Below are positions 44,451 to 53,920 of a stretch of DNA of 64,000 nucleotides, one piece after another. Every line of letters starts with the position of its first letter. The stretch's first letter is position 1. The translations under genes were made by a program, and so were the position numbers. Origin of the DNA: SXZD01 sp034680345 (GTDB lineage Bacteria; Pseudomonadota; Gammaproteobacteria; Burkholderiales; Burkholderiaceae_B); NCBI GenBank assembly GCA_034680345.1, contig JAXISZ010000009.1, forward strand, positions 7,979-71,978, read 5' to 3'. The notes beneath the pieces were generated by a model. That model ran no database searches. It was not told where the DNA came from and worked only from the letters and a program-made list of their open reading frames with translations.

Positions 44451-45068
44451 ATGCAAATATCGTTGGCATGTCTTGTGCCTGTTATCAATCATTTGCTTAG
44501 TCAAGACCGAGTTTGCCAACGGCGTTTAAAAGCTCAGGCGTATAAAACGATTGTTGTGCGTTTGTCTTCGGCGCTGTTGTGTTTAGAGGTGCAAGATAAC
44601 GGGTTAGTGGCGTTGGCTGCAGCGCCTAATTCTGCTGATGTCACCATTTCTCTAAAATTACCTGAAGTACTTCCTTTGGTTGCAGGTTGGGCGTTTGCCT
44701 CTGCGACACAAAAACAGCAAGCAATGCAAAAGGTGATGGCTGCTGCCACCATTGAGGGCGACGCAGAGCTAGCTACTTGTGTTTCTTATTTAGTGGAACA
44801 CTTGCATTGGGACCTAGAAGATGATTTGTCCAAAATATTTGGTGATTCATTTGCGGTGGGGTTAATGCGCTTAGGTGCTCGGACGCAGCATTTCATGGTG
44901 GATAGCGCTCGGCGTTTATCAGAGAGTTTACGAGAGTATGCTGTGTATGAGCAGGGTTGGTTAGTGTCTCAGGAACAATCAGACTTATTTGCAGACCAAG
45001 TGCGGCGTTTGCGAGACGATGTTGAGCGCTTAGAAAAACGCATTAACCGGCTCAACGGTAACGTATGA
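44451..45068 (+). CDS. ubiJ: Ubiquinone biosynthesis accessory factor UbiJ
   Basis: A 205-residue SCP2-domain protein that helps assemble the soluble ubiquinone-synthesis complex and binds the lipid intermediates. The SCP2-like part covers about 15-115 (DVTISLKLPEVLPLVAG, IEGDAELATCVSYLVEHLHWDLEDDLSKIFGD), and a coiled coil ends the chain (DQVRRLRDDVERLEKRINRL). It begins three bases after the Tim44-like gene and overlaps ubiB by four (ATGA). Confidence 0.92.
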   Translation: MQISLACLVPVINHLLSQDRVCQRRLKAQAYKTIVVRLSSALLCLEVQDNGLVALAAAPNSADVTISLKLPEVLPLVAGWAFASATQKQQAMQKVMAAATIEGDAELATCVSYLVEHLHWDLEDDLSKIFGDSFAVGLMRLGARTQHFMVDSARRLSESLREYAVYEQGWLVSQEQSDLFADQVRRLRDDVERLEKRINRLNGNV

Positions 45069-46630
45069 GACTGTTGCGGTTACTAAAAATATTGTCTGTC
45101 ATGCACCGTTACGGTTTGCATGAAATTGTGGTTGATGCATTCAAATCGCCAATTGTACGAGCTGTGTTTCGTTTATTTGGTTCGCGGCGTATTTATGCGC
45201 TACCCCGAGGCGAACGTTTGCGGCGAGCGTTTGAAGACTTAGGCCCTATTTTCGTGAAATTTGGGCAGTTACTTTCAACACGTCGCGACCTCTTACCCAT
45301 TGATGTGGCAGACCAATTGGCGCTGCTACAAGACCGTGTACCACCGTTTCCCAGTGATCAAGCTTTGGCTTTAATAGAACAGTCTTTGGGTAAGTCAATT
45401 GATGAGTTGTTCTCAGAGTTTAATGCAACCCCAGTTGCCAGCGCTTCGATCGCACAGGTGCATTTTGCTACGTTGCGAGAGGGTTTGGCAGCAGGTCGGC
45501 AGGTGGCTGTTAAAGTTTTGCGCCCTGGAATGGCTGAAATTATTGGCAAAGACCTGTCATTAATGCGCGTTGCGGCTACAATTATCGAAAAAACCTCGGT
45601 TGATGGGCGGCGTTTGCGGCCACGTGATGTGGTTGCTGAATTCGATATCTATCTGAATGATGAACTTGATTTAATGCGCGAAGCTGCCAATGCAGCTCAG
45701 CTGCGCCGCAATTTTGCGCCAGAAACACCCGAAGGCCGTTTACTGCGCATACCAGAAATGTATTGGGATTATTGTTCTACCCAGGTTTTGGTGATGGAAC
45801 GGATGTTTGGGGTGCCTATTTCTCATATTCAACATTTGCGTGAGATTGGTGTTGATCTTAAACAGTTGTCGCGTCAAGGGGTTGAGATTTTTTTTACCCA
45901 AGTGTTTCGTGATGGTTTTTTTCATGCGGATATGCATCCTGGCAACATTTATGTGGGTGTCGACGGGCCAGATTTTGGCCGTTATATTGCCTTAGATTTT
46001 GGCATTGTGGGTACCTTAAGCGACACAGACAAGCATTATTTAGCGCAAAATTTTATTGCCTTTTTTCGGCGTGACTACAAACGCGTTGCACAGCTGCACA
46101 TAGAATCTGGTTGGGTGCCCCGAGAAACTCGGGTTGAAGCTTTAGAATCTGCGGTCCGCAGCGTGATTGAGCCGTTTTTTGACCGGCCTTTAAAAGAAAT
46201 TTCTTTGGGGTTGGTGTTAATGCGCTTATTTCAAATTTCGCGGCGTTTTAACGTTGAGGTACAACCGCAGTTGGTATTATTGCAAAAAACCTTACTCAAT
46301 ATTGAGGGTTTGGGTCGGCAACTCGACCCTGACTTAGATTTGTGGAAAACCGCCAAGCCCTTTTTAGAGCATTGGATGAGCCAGCAAGTGGGTTGGAAGG
46401 GTTTGCGTTCCCGTTTAAGCTGGGAGGCAACGCAATGGAGTACAATTTTTCCGAGTTTGCCGCGATTGGTTTATCAAGCGCTGACGCAGTCGTCTAATCG
46501 TTTAGACCAGGAATTGGCTTTGCTGGCGAAACAACAGCGCCGTACCAATCGAACATTGGCCTTTACACTGGGTGTATTGGCCGCGGTTATTCTTTTGGCG
46601 GTGTTTCATTGGGTGCGTTATTGGTTTTAG
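45065..46630 (+). CDS. ubiB: Ubiquinone biosynthesis kinase-like protein UbiB
   Basis: An atypical ADCK/ABC1-family ATPase required for ubiquinone synthesis at the inner membrane. The 521-residue chain has the family K-x-G-Q motif (FVKFGQLLSTRRDLLP, about 62-77), the Ala-rich loop in ASIAQVHFATL, the ATP lysine in VAVKVLRPG, HADMHPGNIYV and the metal site LDFGIVG. One hydrophobic hairpin lies at the C-terminus (TLAFTLGVLAAVILLAVFHW). It is translationally coupled to ubiJ. Confidence 0.97.
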   Translation: MRLLRLLKILSVMHRYGLHEIVVDAFKSPIVRAVFRLFGSRRIYALPRGERLRRAFEDLGPIFVKFGQLLSTRRDLLPIDVADQLALLQDRVPPFPSDQALALIEQSLGKSIDELFSEFNATPVASASIAQVHFATLREGLAAGRQVAVKVLRPGMAEIIGKDLSLMRVAATIIEKTSVDGRRLRPRDVVAEFDIYLNDELDLMREAANAAQLRRNFAPETPEGRLLRIPEMYWDYCSTQVLVMERMFGVPISHIQHLREIGVDLKQLSRQGVEIFFTQVFRDGFFHADMHPGNIYVGVDGPDFGRYIALDFGIVGTLSDTDKHYLAQNFIAFFRRDYKRVAQLHIESGWVPRETRVEALESAVRSVIEPFFDRPLKEISLGLVLMRLFQISRRFNVEVQPQLVLLQKTLLNIEGLGRQLDPDLDLWKTAKPFLEHWMSQQVGWKGLRSRLSWEATQWSTIFPSLPRLVYQALTQSSNRLDQELALLAKQQRRTNRTLAFTLGVLAAVILLAVFHWVRYWF

Positions 46631-46672
46631 CCCTCTGCGGGCAGAATAGACTGTAGGGAGGGCTGGCCGCAT

Positions 46673-48241
46673 ATGCTTTTGGGTTTTGTGGTGTTATATT
46701 TGGTGGTGTCTTTGGGCATCGGTTTGTTGGCTGCCACTCGGGTTAATACGGCGAAAGACTTTGCTGTGGCTGGTCGTGGCTTACCTTTGCCTGTGGTTAC
46801 CGCCACTGTGTTTGCTACGTGGTTTGGTTCTGAGGCAGTGCTTGGGGTGTCAGCACAATTTGTGCGTGAAGGCTTGCAAGGCGTGGTTGCTGACCCCTTT
46901 GGTTCTAGTATGTGTTTGGTTTTGGCGGGCTTGGTGTTTGCTAAAAAATTGTACCGTTTAAATTTACTAACCATTGGCGATTATTACCGCAAGCGGTATA
47001 ACCGAACCGTAGAAGTGTTATGTACATTGTGTATTGTAGCTTCATATTTGGGTTGGGTGTCGGCTCAGATTAAGGCGTTGGGTTTGGTGCTTTTTATTGT
47101 CACAGATGGTGCGGTTTCGCCAGAGCTGGGAATGATTTTAGGTAGTTTGGTTGTTTTAACTTACACCGCGTTTGGTGGTATGTTGTCGGTTGCGGTGCTA
47201 GACTTCTTACAAATGTCGGTCATCATGGCTGGCATGTTGTACATTGCGTACGTAATTAGCCATCTTGCAGGTGGGTTTGAGTATGTTGTGCAGCATGCTT
47301 GGGCAGCAGACAAATTAAACTTGTTTCCGCAGGCAAAATATGAACTTTGGATCCCTTTCTTGAGCGCTTGGTTGACCATGATGTTAGGATCCATTCCTCA
47401 GCAGGATGTGTTTCAGCGCATTACATCCGCCAAAGATGAAAAAACGGCGGTGCGGGGTTCTATTCTGGGTGCTTCAATTTATTTATTGTTTGCGTTTTTG
47501 CCAATGTTTTTAGCGTATTCAGCCACTTTAATTGACCCGATAAAATTTGGTGCCATGGTGCAGGACGATTCTCAGCGGGTGCTACCTACTTTGATTTTAT
47601 CGCATACGCCGGTGTTTGCGCAGATTGTGTTTTTTGGGGCTTTAATTTCGGCAATTATGAGCTGTTCAAGTGCCACTTTATTGGCGCCCTCGGTATCTTT
47701 TTCTGAAAACATTGTGCGTGGTTTTTATTCAGGGATGAAAGACCGTACTTTCTTGTGGGTGATGCGTGGCGTTATTGTGTGCTTTACAGGTTTGGTTTTA
47801 ATGATTGCTCTAAGTTCAGATGCCAGTATTTTTGAAATGGTGGAAAGTGCTTACAAAGTAACATTGGTAGCGGCATTTGTGCCTTTGTTTTTTGGTTTGT
47901 TCTGGAAGCGGGCTAATGTACAAGGTGCTTTGTTGTCTATTATTTTAGGGCTAAGCACTTGGTTGGCATGTGAGTTTTATGTGAGCAGTGAAGTTTGGCC
48001 GCCGCAAATGATTGGATTTGGAGTTTCGATTGTAGGCATGTTGCTGGGGGCTTGGTTGCCAGAATATTTGCCCGATGGAGGCAATTGTTTTTTGGCAAAA
48101 TTTCGTGCGGTAGGTCAAACAACTGGGCAAACGGTCAGTCAAACAGTACCAGAGGCTGAAGCGGTATCGCAAGTGGCAGCGCAAACAGCTGTTTCAGTAG
48201 CTATTGAGCCTGTAGCGCATGAATCAATTCATGTCCGGTAG
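46673..48241 (+). CDS. Sodium:solute symporter family protein
   Basis: A 522-residue SSS-family transporter with about thirteen membrane segments. Visible motifs are DFAVAGRGLPLPVV, ATWFGSEAVLGVSAQF, SIPQQDVFQRITSAKDEKTA and the sodium-site segment ISAIMSCSSATLLAPS. GGAGGG lies 11 bases upstream of the ATG. The last 55 residues are a hydrophilic tail rich in Gln, Thr and Val (GQTTGQTVSQTV) unusual for the family. The substrate cannot be told; relatives carry proline, pantothenate or short acids. Confidence 0.9.
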   Translation: MLLGFVVLYLVVSLGIGLLAATRVNTAKDFAVAGRGLPLPVVTATVFATWFGSEAVLGVSAQFVREGLQGVVADPFGSSMCLVLAGLVFAKKLYRLNLLTIGDYYRKRYNRTVEVLCTLCIVASYLGWVSAQIKALGLVLFIVTDGAVSPELGMILGSLVVLTYTAFGGMLSVAVLDFLQMSVIMAGMLYIAYVISHLAGGFEYVVQHAWAADKLNLFPQAKYELWIPFLSAWLTMMLGSIPQQDVFQRITSAKDEKTAVRGSILGASIYLLFAFLPMFLAYSATLIDPIKFGAMVQDDSQRVLPTLILSHTPVFAQIVFFGALISAIMSCSSATLLAPSVSFSENIVRGFYSGMKDRTFLWVMRGVIVCFTGLVLMIALSSDASIFEMVESAYKVTLVAAFVPLFFGLFWKRANVQGALLSIILGLSTWLACEFYVSSEVWPPQMIGFGVSIVGMLLGAWLPEYLPDGGNCFLAKFRAVGQTTGQTVSQTVPEAEAVSQVAAQTAVSVAIEPVAHESIHVR

Positions 48242-48308
48242 CTATTCAGTGGGTTATACGTGGCATTTTTATATAAAGCATAAATCAATTATCAATCGAG
48301 ATTTTTAA

Positions 48309-49211
48309 ATGGCATACCTTACAATTGAAGATACCATTGGTCAGACCCCCTTGGTGCAGCTGTTGCGAATTCAGTCTCAAGATAATTTGCAGCGGCAAAA
48401 TATTGTGTTGGGTAAATTAGAAGGCAATAATCCGGCGGGTTCGGTAAAAGACCGTCCAGCAATTTATATGATTAAACAAGCCGAATTGCGTGGGCAAATT
48501 AAGCCTGGCGACACTTTAATAGAAGCCACCAGTGGTAACACTGGTATCGCGTTGGCAATGGCTGCGGCTATTCGTGGTTATCGCATGGTTTTAATTATGC
48601 CGGAGCATTTGAGTATTGAGCGGCGTCAAACTATGCGGGCTTTTGGTGCTGAGCTGGTGCTTACGCCAGAAAAAGGGGGGATGGAATATGCCCGAGACCT
48701 TGCGCAGCAAATGCGAGATGAAGGCAAGGGCGTTATACTGGATCAGTTTGCTAATGACAACAATCCGTTGGCGCATTTTGAAACCACAGGCCCTGAAATA
48801 TGGCGCGATACCAACGGAAAAGTTACGCATTTTGTCAGTGCTATGGGCACCACCGGTTCAATTATGGGTGTTTCGCGTTATTTAAAGTTGCAAAATCCAG
48901 AGATACAAATTGTGGGTGTACAACCCAGTGAAGGTTCGCAAATCCCTGGTATACGCAAGTGGCCTGAAGCGTATTTGCCAAAAATTTATGAGCACAGTGC
49001 GGTTGACCGTTTAGAATTTGTTAGTCAGCAGGCAGCAGAAACCATGGCACGACGCATGGCTGCCGAGGAGGGTATTTTCTGCGGTGTTTCGGCTGCTGGT
49101 GCCTGCGAGGTGGCAATGCGTATTGCACGCGAGGTAGAAAATGCCACCGTTGTTTTCATTGTGTGCGACCGCGGTGATCGTTATCTCTCAACGGGTGTTT
49201 TTCCGGCTTGA
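48309..49211 (+). CDS. cysM: Cysteine synthase B
   Basis: A PLP enzyme that makes cysteine from O-acetylserine and sulfide or thiosulfate. It has 300 residues. The PLP lysine is in NNPAGSVKDRPA; the phosphate loop is EATSGNTGIALAM. The segment MPEHLSIERRQTMRAFGAEL distinguishes CysM from CysK. The stop lies 31 bases inside the convergent mltB gene. No terminator fits in between. Confidence 0.95.
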   Translation: MAYLTIEDTIGQTPLVQLLRIQSQDNLQRQNIVLGKLEGNNPAGSVKDRPAIYMIKQAELRGQIKPGDTLIEATSGNTGIALAMAAAIRGYRMVLIMPEHLSIERRQTMRAFGAELVLTPEKGGMEYARDLAQQMRDEGKGVILDQFANDNNPLAHFETTGPEIWRDTNGKVTHFVSAMGTTGSIMGVSRYLKLQNPEIQIVGVQPSEGSQIPGIRKWPEAYLPKIYEHSAVDRLEFVSQQAAETMARRMAAEEGIFCGVSAAGACEVAMRIAREVENATVVFIVCDRGDRYLSTGVFPA

Positions 49212-50554
49212 ACCAATGTAATGTGTTGTTGCTTTTTGGTATAAGCTTGGCGCAGCGCGGTGGCCAAGTCCAAGACTGACATGGCATAAAAATTTGAGCG
49301 ATTATAGCGCGACACAGCGTAGTAATTGCGGCCAGCTAGCCTGTATTCAACCGATTCTAAGGCATTGGGTAAGTCAACCAAGCAGAGCATTTCATTTGTG
49401 CGCAGGTGAATGTCATACTCGCTGAATTTGCCTACAATGCCTAGTTCGCGCAGTTGTGCGTCAGTGAATCGTGGAATAATGCCTTCCTTAATAATTTTTT
49501 CAACAGATTGTTGAGTATTTAGATTGTTTTTTACAGTGGCTGGCACATACCAAAATTCACCTGCTTGCCAGCCATGCACTTTTAGAAAGTTGCCAATACT
49601 GGCCACTGTGTCTTGTACCGAGTGAAAGAGGTCGATTTCACCGTCATCGTCACCATCAACGGCAAAGCGACGCCAAGAGCTGGGCATAAACTGGCCCATG
49701 CCTATTGCACCAGCAAAAGAGCCTTTAACCTCTAAAGGGTTTAAACGATTTTCTCGGCTTAGGAGAAAGAAGGCTTCGAGTTCGCCACGAAAAAAATCAG
49801 AGCGATCGCGGGTGTTTCGCGGAAAATCAAAGGTAAGGGTGCTTAGCGCATCAACTGTTCTAAACCCACCGGTGTGTTGTCCAAAAATAGTTTCTACGCC
49901 CAATATGGCCACAATTACTTCAGGGGGTACGCCAGTTTTTTCGGTGGTTTTGTTTAAAATGGCAGCGTTTGCTTCCCAAAAAGCCAAACCGTTGTTGATG
50001 CGAACAGATTCCACATAGCGTGCGCGGTAGCGTTCCCAGTGACGCGCGCCTGGCTTAGAAGGCGGTACAATTGCGCGGGCTGCCGTGGGTTGGTATTTTG
50101 CTTTTTCGAGAATAGTGAGCACATTTTTTTCATCAAACCCATGGCGCATTGCAACTTCATGGGCAAAGTTTTTAACCTCTACACGGTTGTGATAAACCGG
50201 CTGCGTACTGGCTGACGTTTTTTGGTTGTTTAGGTGAGATGCAGTGCTCGCGGTTTTGGCTTTGTTGTTTTTGCTATTGGGATCCGTTTTTTTATTGCTG
50301 TTGTTGTTTTTGCCTTTATTAGCTTGGGATTTCTGTGTGCTAGGCGATAATTTACCCGTGCTAGACTTACTTGCAATATGGTTTTTAGAGGTTTTGCCTG
50401 TTGTTTGTGCCAATGCTATAGGGTTTGGGTATAGCAAGTTTATAGCTACAATTGCGCAGATAAATGCGCTTAACGGTGAGTTTTTTAGTGCGCGGTGCGC
50501 TTGCCGTTGTGTTTTTTGGGGAGTCTTTTTCAAGGCTGAAAAAAAAGCATTCAT
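49181..50554 (-). CDS. mltB: Lytic murein transglycosylase B
   Basis: Cleaves peptidoglycan between MurNAc and GlcNAc with 1,6-anhydro product formation. The 457-residue precursor has a long basic N-terminus and a hydrophobic signal (FICAIVAINLLYPNPIALAQ), then a 75-residue linker rich in Ser, Asn, Lys and Thr. The catalytic domain (about 130-440) has the active Glu in ILGVETIFGQHTGGFRTVDAL, then GSFAGAIGMGQFMPSSWR and DLFHSVQDTVASIGNFL. No lipobox is seen, so it is likely soluble periplasmic or membrane-tethered by an uncleaved signal. Confidence 0.94.
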   Translation of the reverse strand: MNAFFSALKKTPQKTQRQAHRALKNSPLSAFICAIVAINLLYPNPIALAQTTGKTSKNHIASKSSTGKLSPSTQKSQANKGKNNNSNKKTDPNSKNNKAKTASTASHLNNQKTSASTQPVYHNRVEVKNFAHEVAMRHGFDEKNVLTILEKAKYQPTAARAIVPPSKPGARHWERYRARYVESVRINNGLAFWEANAAILNKTTEKTGVPPEVIVAILGVETIFGQHTGGFRTVDALSTLTFDFPRNTRDRSDFFRGELEAFFLLSRENRLNPLEVKGSFAGAIGMGQFMPSSWRRFAVDGDDDGEIDLFHSVQDTVASIGNFLKVHGWQAGEFWYVPATVKNNLNTQQSVEKIIKEGIIPRFTDAQLRELGIVGKFSEYDIHLRTNEMLCLVDLPNALESVEYRLAGRNYYAVSRYNRSNFYAMSVLDLATALRQAYTKKQQHITLVQAGKTPVER

Positions 50555-50769
50555 GAATTAAATAGGTTAACGTGGTAAGAAGTGGTTTGTTAGAATTTCG
50601 CTTTGAGTCTATATTTGAATTTAACTTGTATACATTAAGCTATCATGGCCAGTGTCTAACAGATTATAGTCTAGTAAAATACGGATTTTACCGTAGTCAG
50701 CGTTTTAGATGTTTTTATGAACGGCATTAATTTACGAACATTTTGCCAAAATGTATGGGGTTGAGTTCG

Positions 50770-50775
50770 TATAAT
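50770..50775 (+). promoter_or_regulatory. Candidate -10 box for etfBA
   Basis: A perfect TATAAT 35 bases ahead of etfB. No -35 hexamer stands at 16-18 bases; TTGCCA at 50743-50748 is 21 bases away. Further upstream TACGG-6-CCGTA (about 50685-50700) is a small inverted repeat. Confidence 0.35.
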
Positions 50776-50809
50776 TAGGTCTTTGGTTTTTTTCATTAGG
50801 GGATGGTTT

Positions 50810-51559
50810 ATGAAGGTCCTGGTGCCTGTAAAACGGGTCGTGGATTACAACGTAAAGGTACGTTGTAAAAGTGATGGCAGTGATGTGGATATCGCTAATG
50901 TCAAAATGTCAATGAATCCTTTTGATGAAATTGCGGTTGAAGAGGCTGTGCGCCTCAAAGAAGCTGGTTTTTTTTCTGAGGTTGTTGTGGTTTCTTGCGG
51001 GGTTGCGCAGTGTCAAGACACTTTGCGCACTGCAATGGCGATGGGTGCAGACCGTGCCATTTTGGTAGAAACTGACGTTGCATTGCAACCCTTGGCCGTG
51101 GCTAAACTGTTAAAAAAATTGCTAGAAAAAGAACAGGTGTCATTGGTTATTTTAGGTAAGCAAGCCATTGATGACGATTGTAATCAAACGGGGCAAATGT
51201 TGGCCGCTTTGGCTGGCTGGCCGCAAGCCACTTTTGCATCAAAATTAACAATTGTTGGTGAGCAAGTGCAGGTTACCCGTGAGGTTGATGGTGGCTTTGA
51301 AACCGTGGCTTTGCAGTTGCCAGCATTGGTTTCTGCCGATTTGCGTTTAAATGAACCGCGTTACGTTACCTTACCCAACATCATGAAAGCCAAGAAAAAG
51401 CCTTTGGAAACTTGCACGCCTAGCGATTTAGGGGTTGATGTGACGCCAAGCATTGAACTGTTGAAGGTCACTGACCCCCCTATGCGCAAAGCGGGTATTA
51501 AACTGCCTAACGTGGCCAGTTTAGTAGAAAAACTCAAAAACGAAGCCAAGGTGATTTAA
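50810..51559 (+). CDS. etfB: Electron transfer flavoprotein subunit beta
   Basis: With EtfA it forms a soluble FAD/AMP dimer that takes electrons from acyl-CoA and other dehydrogenases to the ETF-quinone oxidoreductase. I place the start at 50810 (MKVLVPVKRVVDYNVKVR), after AGGGGATGG, giving 249 residues; the frame reaches back to 50783 without support. Characteristic parts are MSMNPFDEIAVEEAVRLKE, MAMGADRAILVE, LGKQAIDDDCNQTGQMLAA and LRLNEPRYVTLPNIMKAKKK. etfA follows at 12 bases. Confidence 0.97.
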   Translation: MKVLVPVKRVVDYNVKVRCKSDGSDVDIANVKMSMNPFDEIAVEEAVRLKEAGFFSEVVVVSCGVAQCQDTLRTAMAMGADRAILVETDVALQPLAVAKLLKKLLEKEQVSLVILGKQAIDDDCNQTGQMLAALAGWPQATFASKLTIVGEQVQVTREVDGGFETVALQLPALVSADLRLNEPRYVTLPNIMKAKKKPLETCTPSDLGVDVTPSIELLKVTDPPMRKAGIKLPNVASLVEKLKNEAKVI

Positions 51560-51571
51560 AAGGAGCAATTC

Positions 51572-52507
51572 ATGGCGATTTTAGTCATAGCAGAGCACGA
51601 TCATCACAGTGTGCACATTGCCACGCGTCATGCTGTGGCCGCTGCTGCAAAAATAGGTGGTGAAGTACATCTTTTAGTTGTTGGGCATCAGTGTGATGGT
51701 GCTGCGCGGGCAGCAACACAGATTGCGGGTGTGGCCAAAGTAAGAGTTGCTGATGGCGCTGTGTTTGCAGATCAATTGGTGGAAAATGTGGCTGCACAGG
51801 TTTTCGAACTTGCTAAACAGGGTTATTCTCATATTTTAGCGGCGGCTACAAGTTTTGGTAAAAATTTATTGCCTCGGGTGGCGGCCTTGCTGGATGTGGG
51901 GCAAGTTTCTGATATTACGGCGGTTTGTAGCGCAGATACTTTTGAGCGTCCTATATATGCGGGCAATGTGATTGCTACAGTTCGGTCCTTAGATACTATA
52001 AAAGTAATTACCGTGCGCGGTACAGCTTTTGAAGCTGTTGCACCGCAGGGCGGGGCTGCATTGGTTGAGCAGATTGCTGTTGTGGCTGAAAGCGGGTTAT
52101 CGCGGTTGTTGTCACGGGAAATGATACAGCAAACTCGACCCGAATTAAGTTCTGCCCCTGTCGTTGTGGCTGGAGGCCGCGCTTTGGGTTCTGCTGAAAA
52201 CTTTAAACTTCTAGAAACTTTGGCGGACAAACTGGGGGCGGCTTTAGGTGCTTCTCGGGCTGCTGTAGATGCTGGTTTTGCGCCAAATGACTGGCAAGTT
52301 GGGCAAACCGGAAAAATTGTGGCACCGCAGTTATATTTGGCCATTGGCATTTCAGGAGCTATTCAGCATTTGGCCGGCATGAAAGATTCTAAAGTGATTG
52401 TGGCAATTAACAAAGACCCAGACGCAGCTATTTTCGCTGTGGCTGATTACGGTTTAGTCGGGGATTTATTCGAGTTTGTGCCCGAGTTAATTGCTCAGTT
52501 GCCTTAA
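51572..52507 (+). CDS. etfA: Electron transfer flavoprotein subunit alpha
   Basis: The FAD-holding partner of EtfB, 311 residues. The N-terminal domain is EtfB-like. The FAD site fills the C-terminal half: ALGSAENFKLLETLADKLGA, GFAPNDWQVGQTGK, APQLYLAIGISGAIQHLAG and VAINKDPDAAIFAVADYG. AAGGAG lies before the ATG. It ends the etfBA operon; the following 113 AT-rich bases show no clean terminator. Confidence 0.97.
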   Translation: MAILVIAEHDHHSVHIATRHAVAAAAKIGGEVHLLVVGHQCDGAARAATQIAGVAKVRVADGAVFADQLVENVAAQVFELAKQGYSHILAAATSFGKNLLPRVAALLDVGQVSDITAVCSADTFERPIYAGNVIATVRSLDTIKVITVRGTAFEAVAPQGGAALVEQIAVVAESGLSRLLSREMIQQTRPELSSAPVVVAGGRALGSAENFKLLETLADKLGAALGASRAAVDAGFAPNDWQVGQTGKIVAPQLYLAIGISGAIQHLAGMKDSKVIVAINKDPDAAIFAVADYGLVGDLFEFVPELIAQLP

Positions 52508-52620
52508 AGTTTTTTATATGAATTTTATTTTTTTGTGTTGAACTCAATTCAGCTGATTGCTTAATTTTGTAATGCTAAATTGTTAAAAAACTTGATTTTA
52601 TTGCTTTAAGTTTTTTATTT

Positions 52621-53907
52621 TTAAAAATTTTTACTTTTTACCACGTTGGTATATTCACCTTTTAAAGCAGCATCCAAAATTTCAATCCAGTGTAGCACTA
52701 GGGTTTCAGTGCCACTGGTCAGGTGAGAAATGCAGCCAATATTAGAAGACACTACCGCGTCAGGGTTGTGCGCCAATAAGTTCTGCAGCTTTTTGGCTTT
52801 AAGTTGCTCAGCCAACTCAGCTTGTAAAATGGAGTAAGTGCCTGCCGAGCCACAACACAAATGCGACTCGGCCACTGGGGTGAGTTCGAATCCTAAAGTT
52901 TTAAGCAGGCTTTCGGTGATGTCTTTGATTTTTAGGCCGTGTTGTAAGGTGCACGGCGGATGAAAAGCCAGCTTTTTAACTTGGGTCTGTAGTTGATATT
53001 TTGATACTGCTTGAGCAAACCGTGATAGATGGGCTTTGCCGTGTAGGTCGATAAATTCAGCAATATCAATACAAGCTTGCGAAACTTTTTTGGCTTTATT
53101 TTCGTAGGATGGATCGTTTTTAAAGTACTGATGGTATTGTCGAACAGTTAAGCCGCAGCCTGAGGCATTGATCACAATGGCCTGTGCTTGTCCGGTTTCA
53201 AGCAGCGGCCACCAAGCATTAATATTGGCTCGCATTTGGTTGAGGCTGCCATATTGATCATTTAGGTGAAATTTTACAGCGCCACAGCAGCCTGAGTCTG
53301 CAACCAATATACTGTAAAATCCCAATTGGTCGAGCACCCTAGCGGTGGCCGCATCGATGGATGGTAGCATAGCGGGTTGCACACAGCCATTGAGCAAAAT
53401 CACTTTGCGTTCATGGTTGTGCGTAGGCCAAGGGCCTGATGGTCGTTTATCAATAATTTTATTTTTTAATGCCGCAGGGCTTAGGAATTTAAAGGTTCTA
53501 CCTAGCAACATGCTGCTTTTAAATAAAAATTTATTGGTGACTAGCGTGGCTAGTGCAGACCGTTTTAATTGTTCAAGCCATGAACGGGGCACCTTTTCGT
53601 CAACTATCTTTCGGCCAATATCAATTAGGTGTCCGTAATTGACCCCCGAAGGGCAGGTGGTTTCGCAGCCACGGCACGTTAGACAGCGGTCTAGGTGCAT
53701 TTGTGTTTTTTGTGTTACTTTTTTACCCTCTAAAACTTGTTTAATTAAATAAATTCGGCCTCTTGGGCTGTCAAGTTCATTGCCAAGCAATTGGTATGTT
53801 GGGCAAGTGGCGATGCAAAATCCACAATGGACACATTTGCGGACAATGGCTTGGGCTTCTTGCCCTTCGGGGGTTTGTTTTGCCCAGTCCGCTAGTTTAA
53901 TGTCCAT
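52621..53907 (-). CDS. glcF: Glycolate oxidase iron-sulfur subunit
   Basis: The Fe-S subunit (428 residues) of glycolate oxidase, carrying electrons from GlcD/E to the quinone pool. It has two 4Fe-4S ferredoxin motifs, CVHCGFCIATCPTYQ near 25 and CLTCRGCETTCPSG near 75. Two cysteine-rich CCG domains follow, with LNGCVQPAMLP, DSGCCGAVKFH, FHPPCTLQHG and SHLCCGSAGTYS. Third gene of glcDEF, 13 bases behind glcE. Confidence 0.95.
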   Translation of the reverse strand: MDIKLADWAKQTPEGQEAQAIVRKCVHCGFCIATCPTYQLLGNELDSPRGRIYLIKQVLEGKKVTQKTQMHLDRCLTCRGCETTCPSGVNYGHLIDIGRKIVDEKVPRSWLEQLKRSALATLVTNKFLFKSSMLLGRTFKFLSPAALKNKIIDKRPSGPWPTHNHERKVILLNGCVQPAMLPSIDAATARVLDQLGFYSILVADSGCCGAVKFHLNDQYGSLNQMRANINAWWPLLETGQAQAIVINASGCGLTVRQYHQYFKNDPSYENKAKKVSQACIDIAEFIDLHGKAHLSRFAQAVSKYQLQTQVKKLAFHPPCTLQHGLKIKDITESLLKTLGFELTPVAESHLCCGSAGTYSILQAELAEQLKAKKLQNLLAHNPDAVVSSNIGCISHLTSGTETLVLHWIEILDAALKGEYTNVVKSKNF

Positions 53908-53920
53908 CGTACAATCCTAT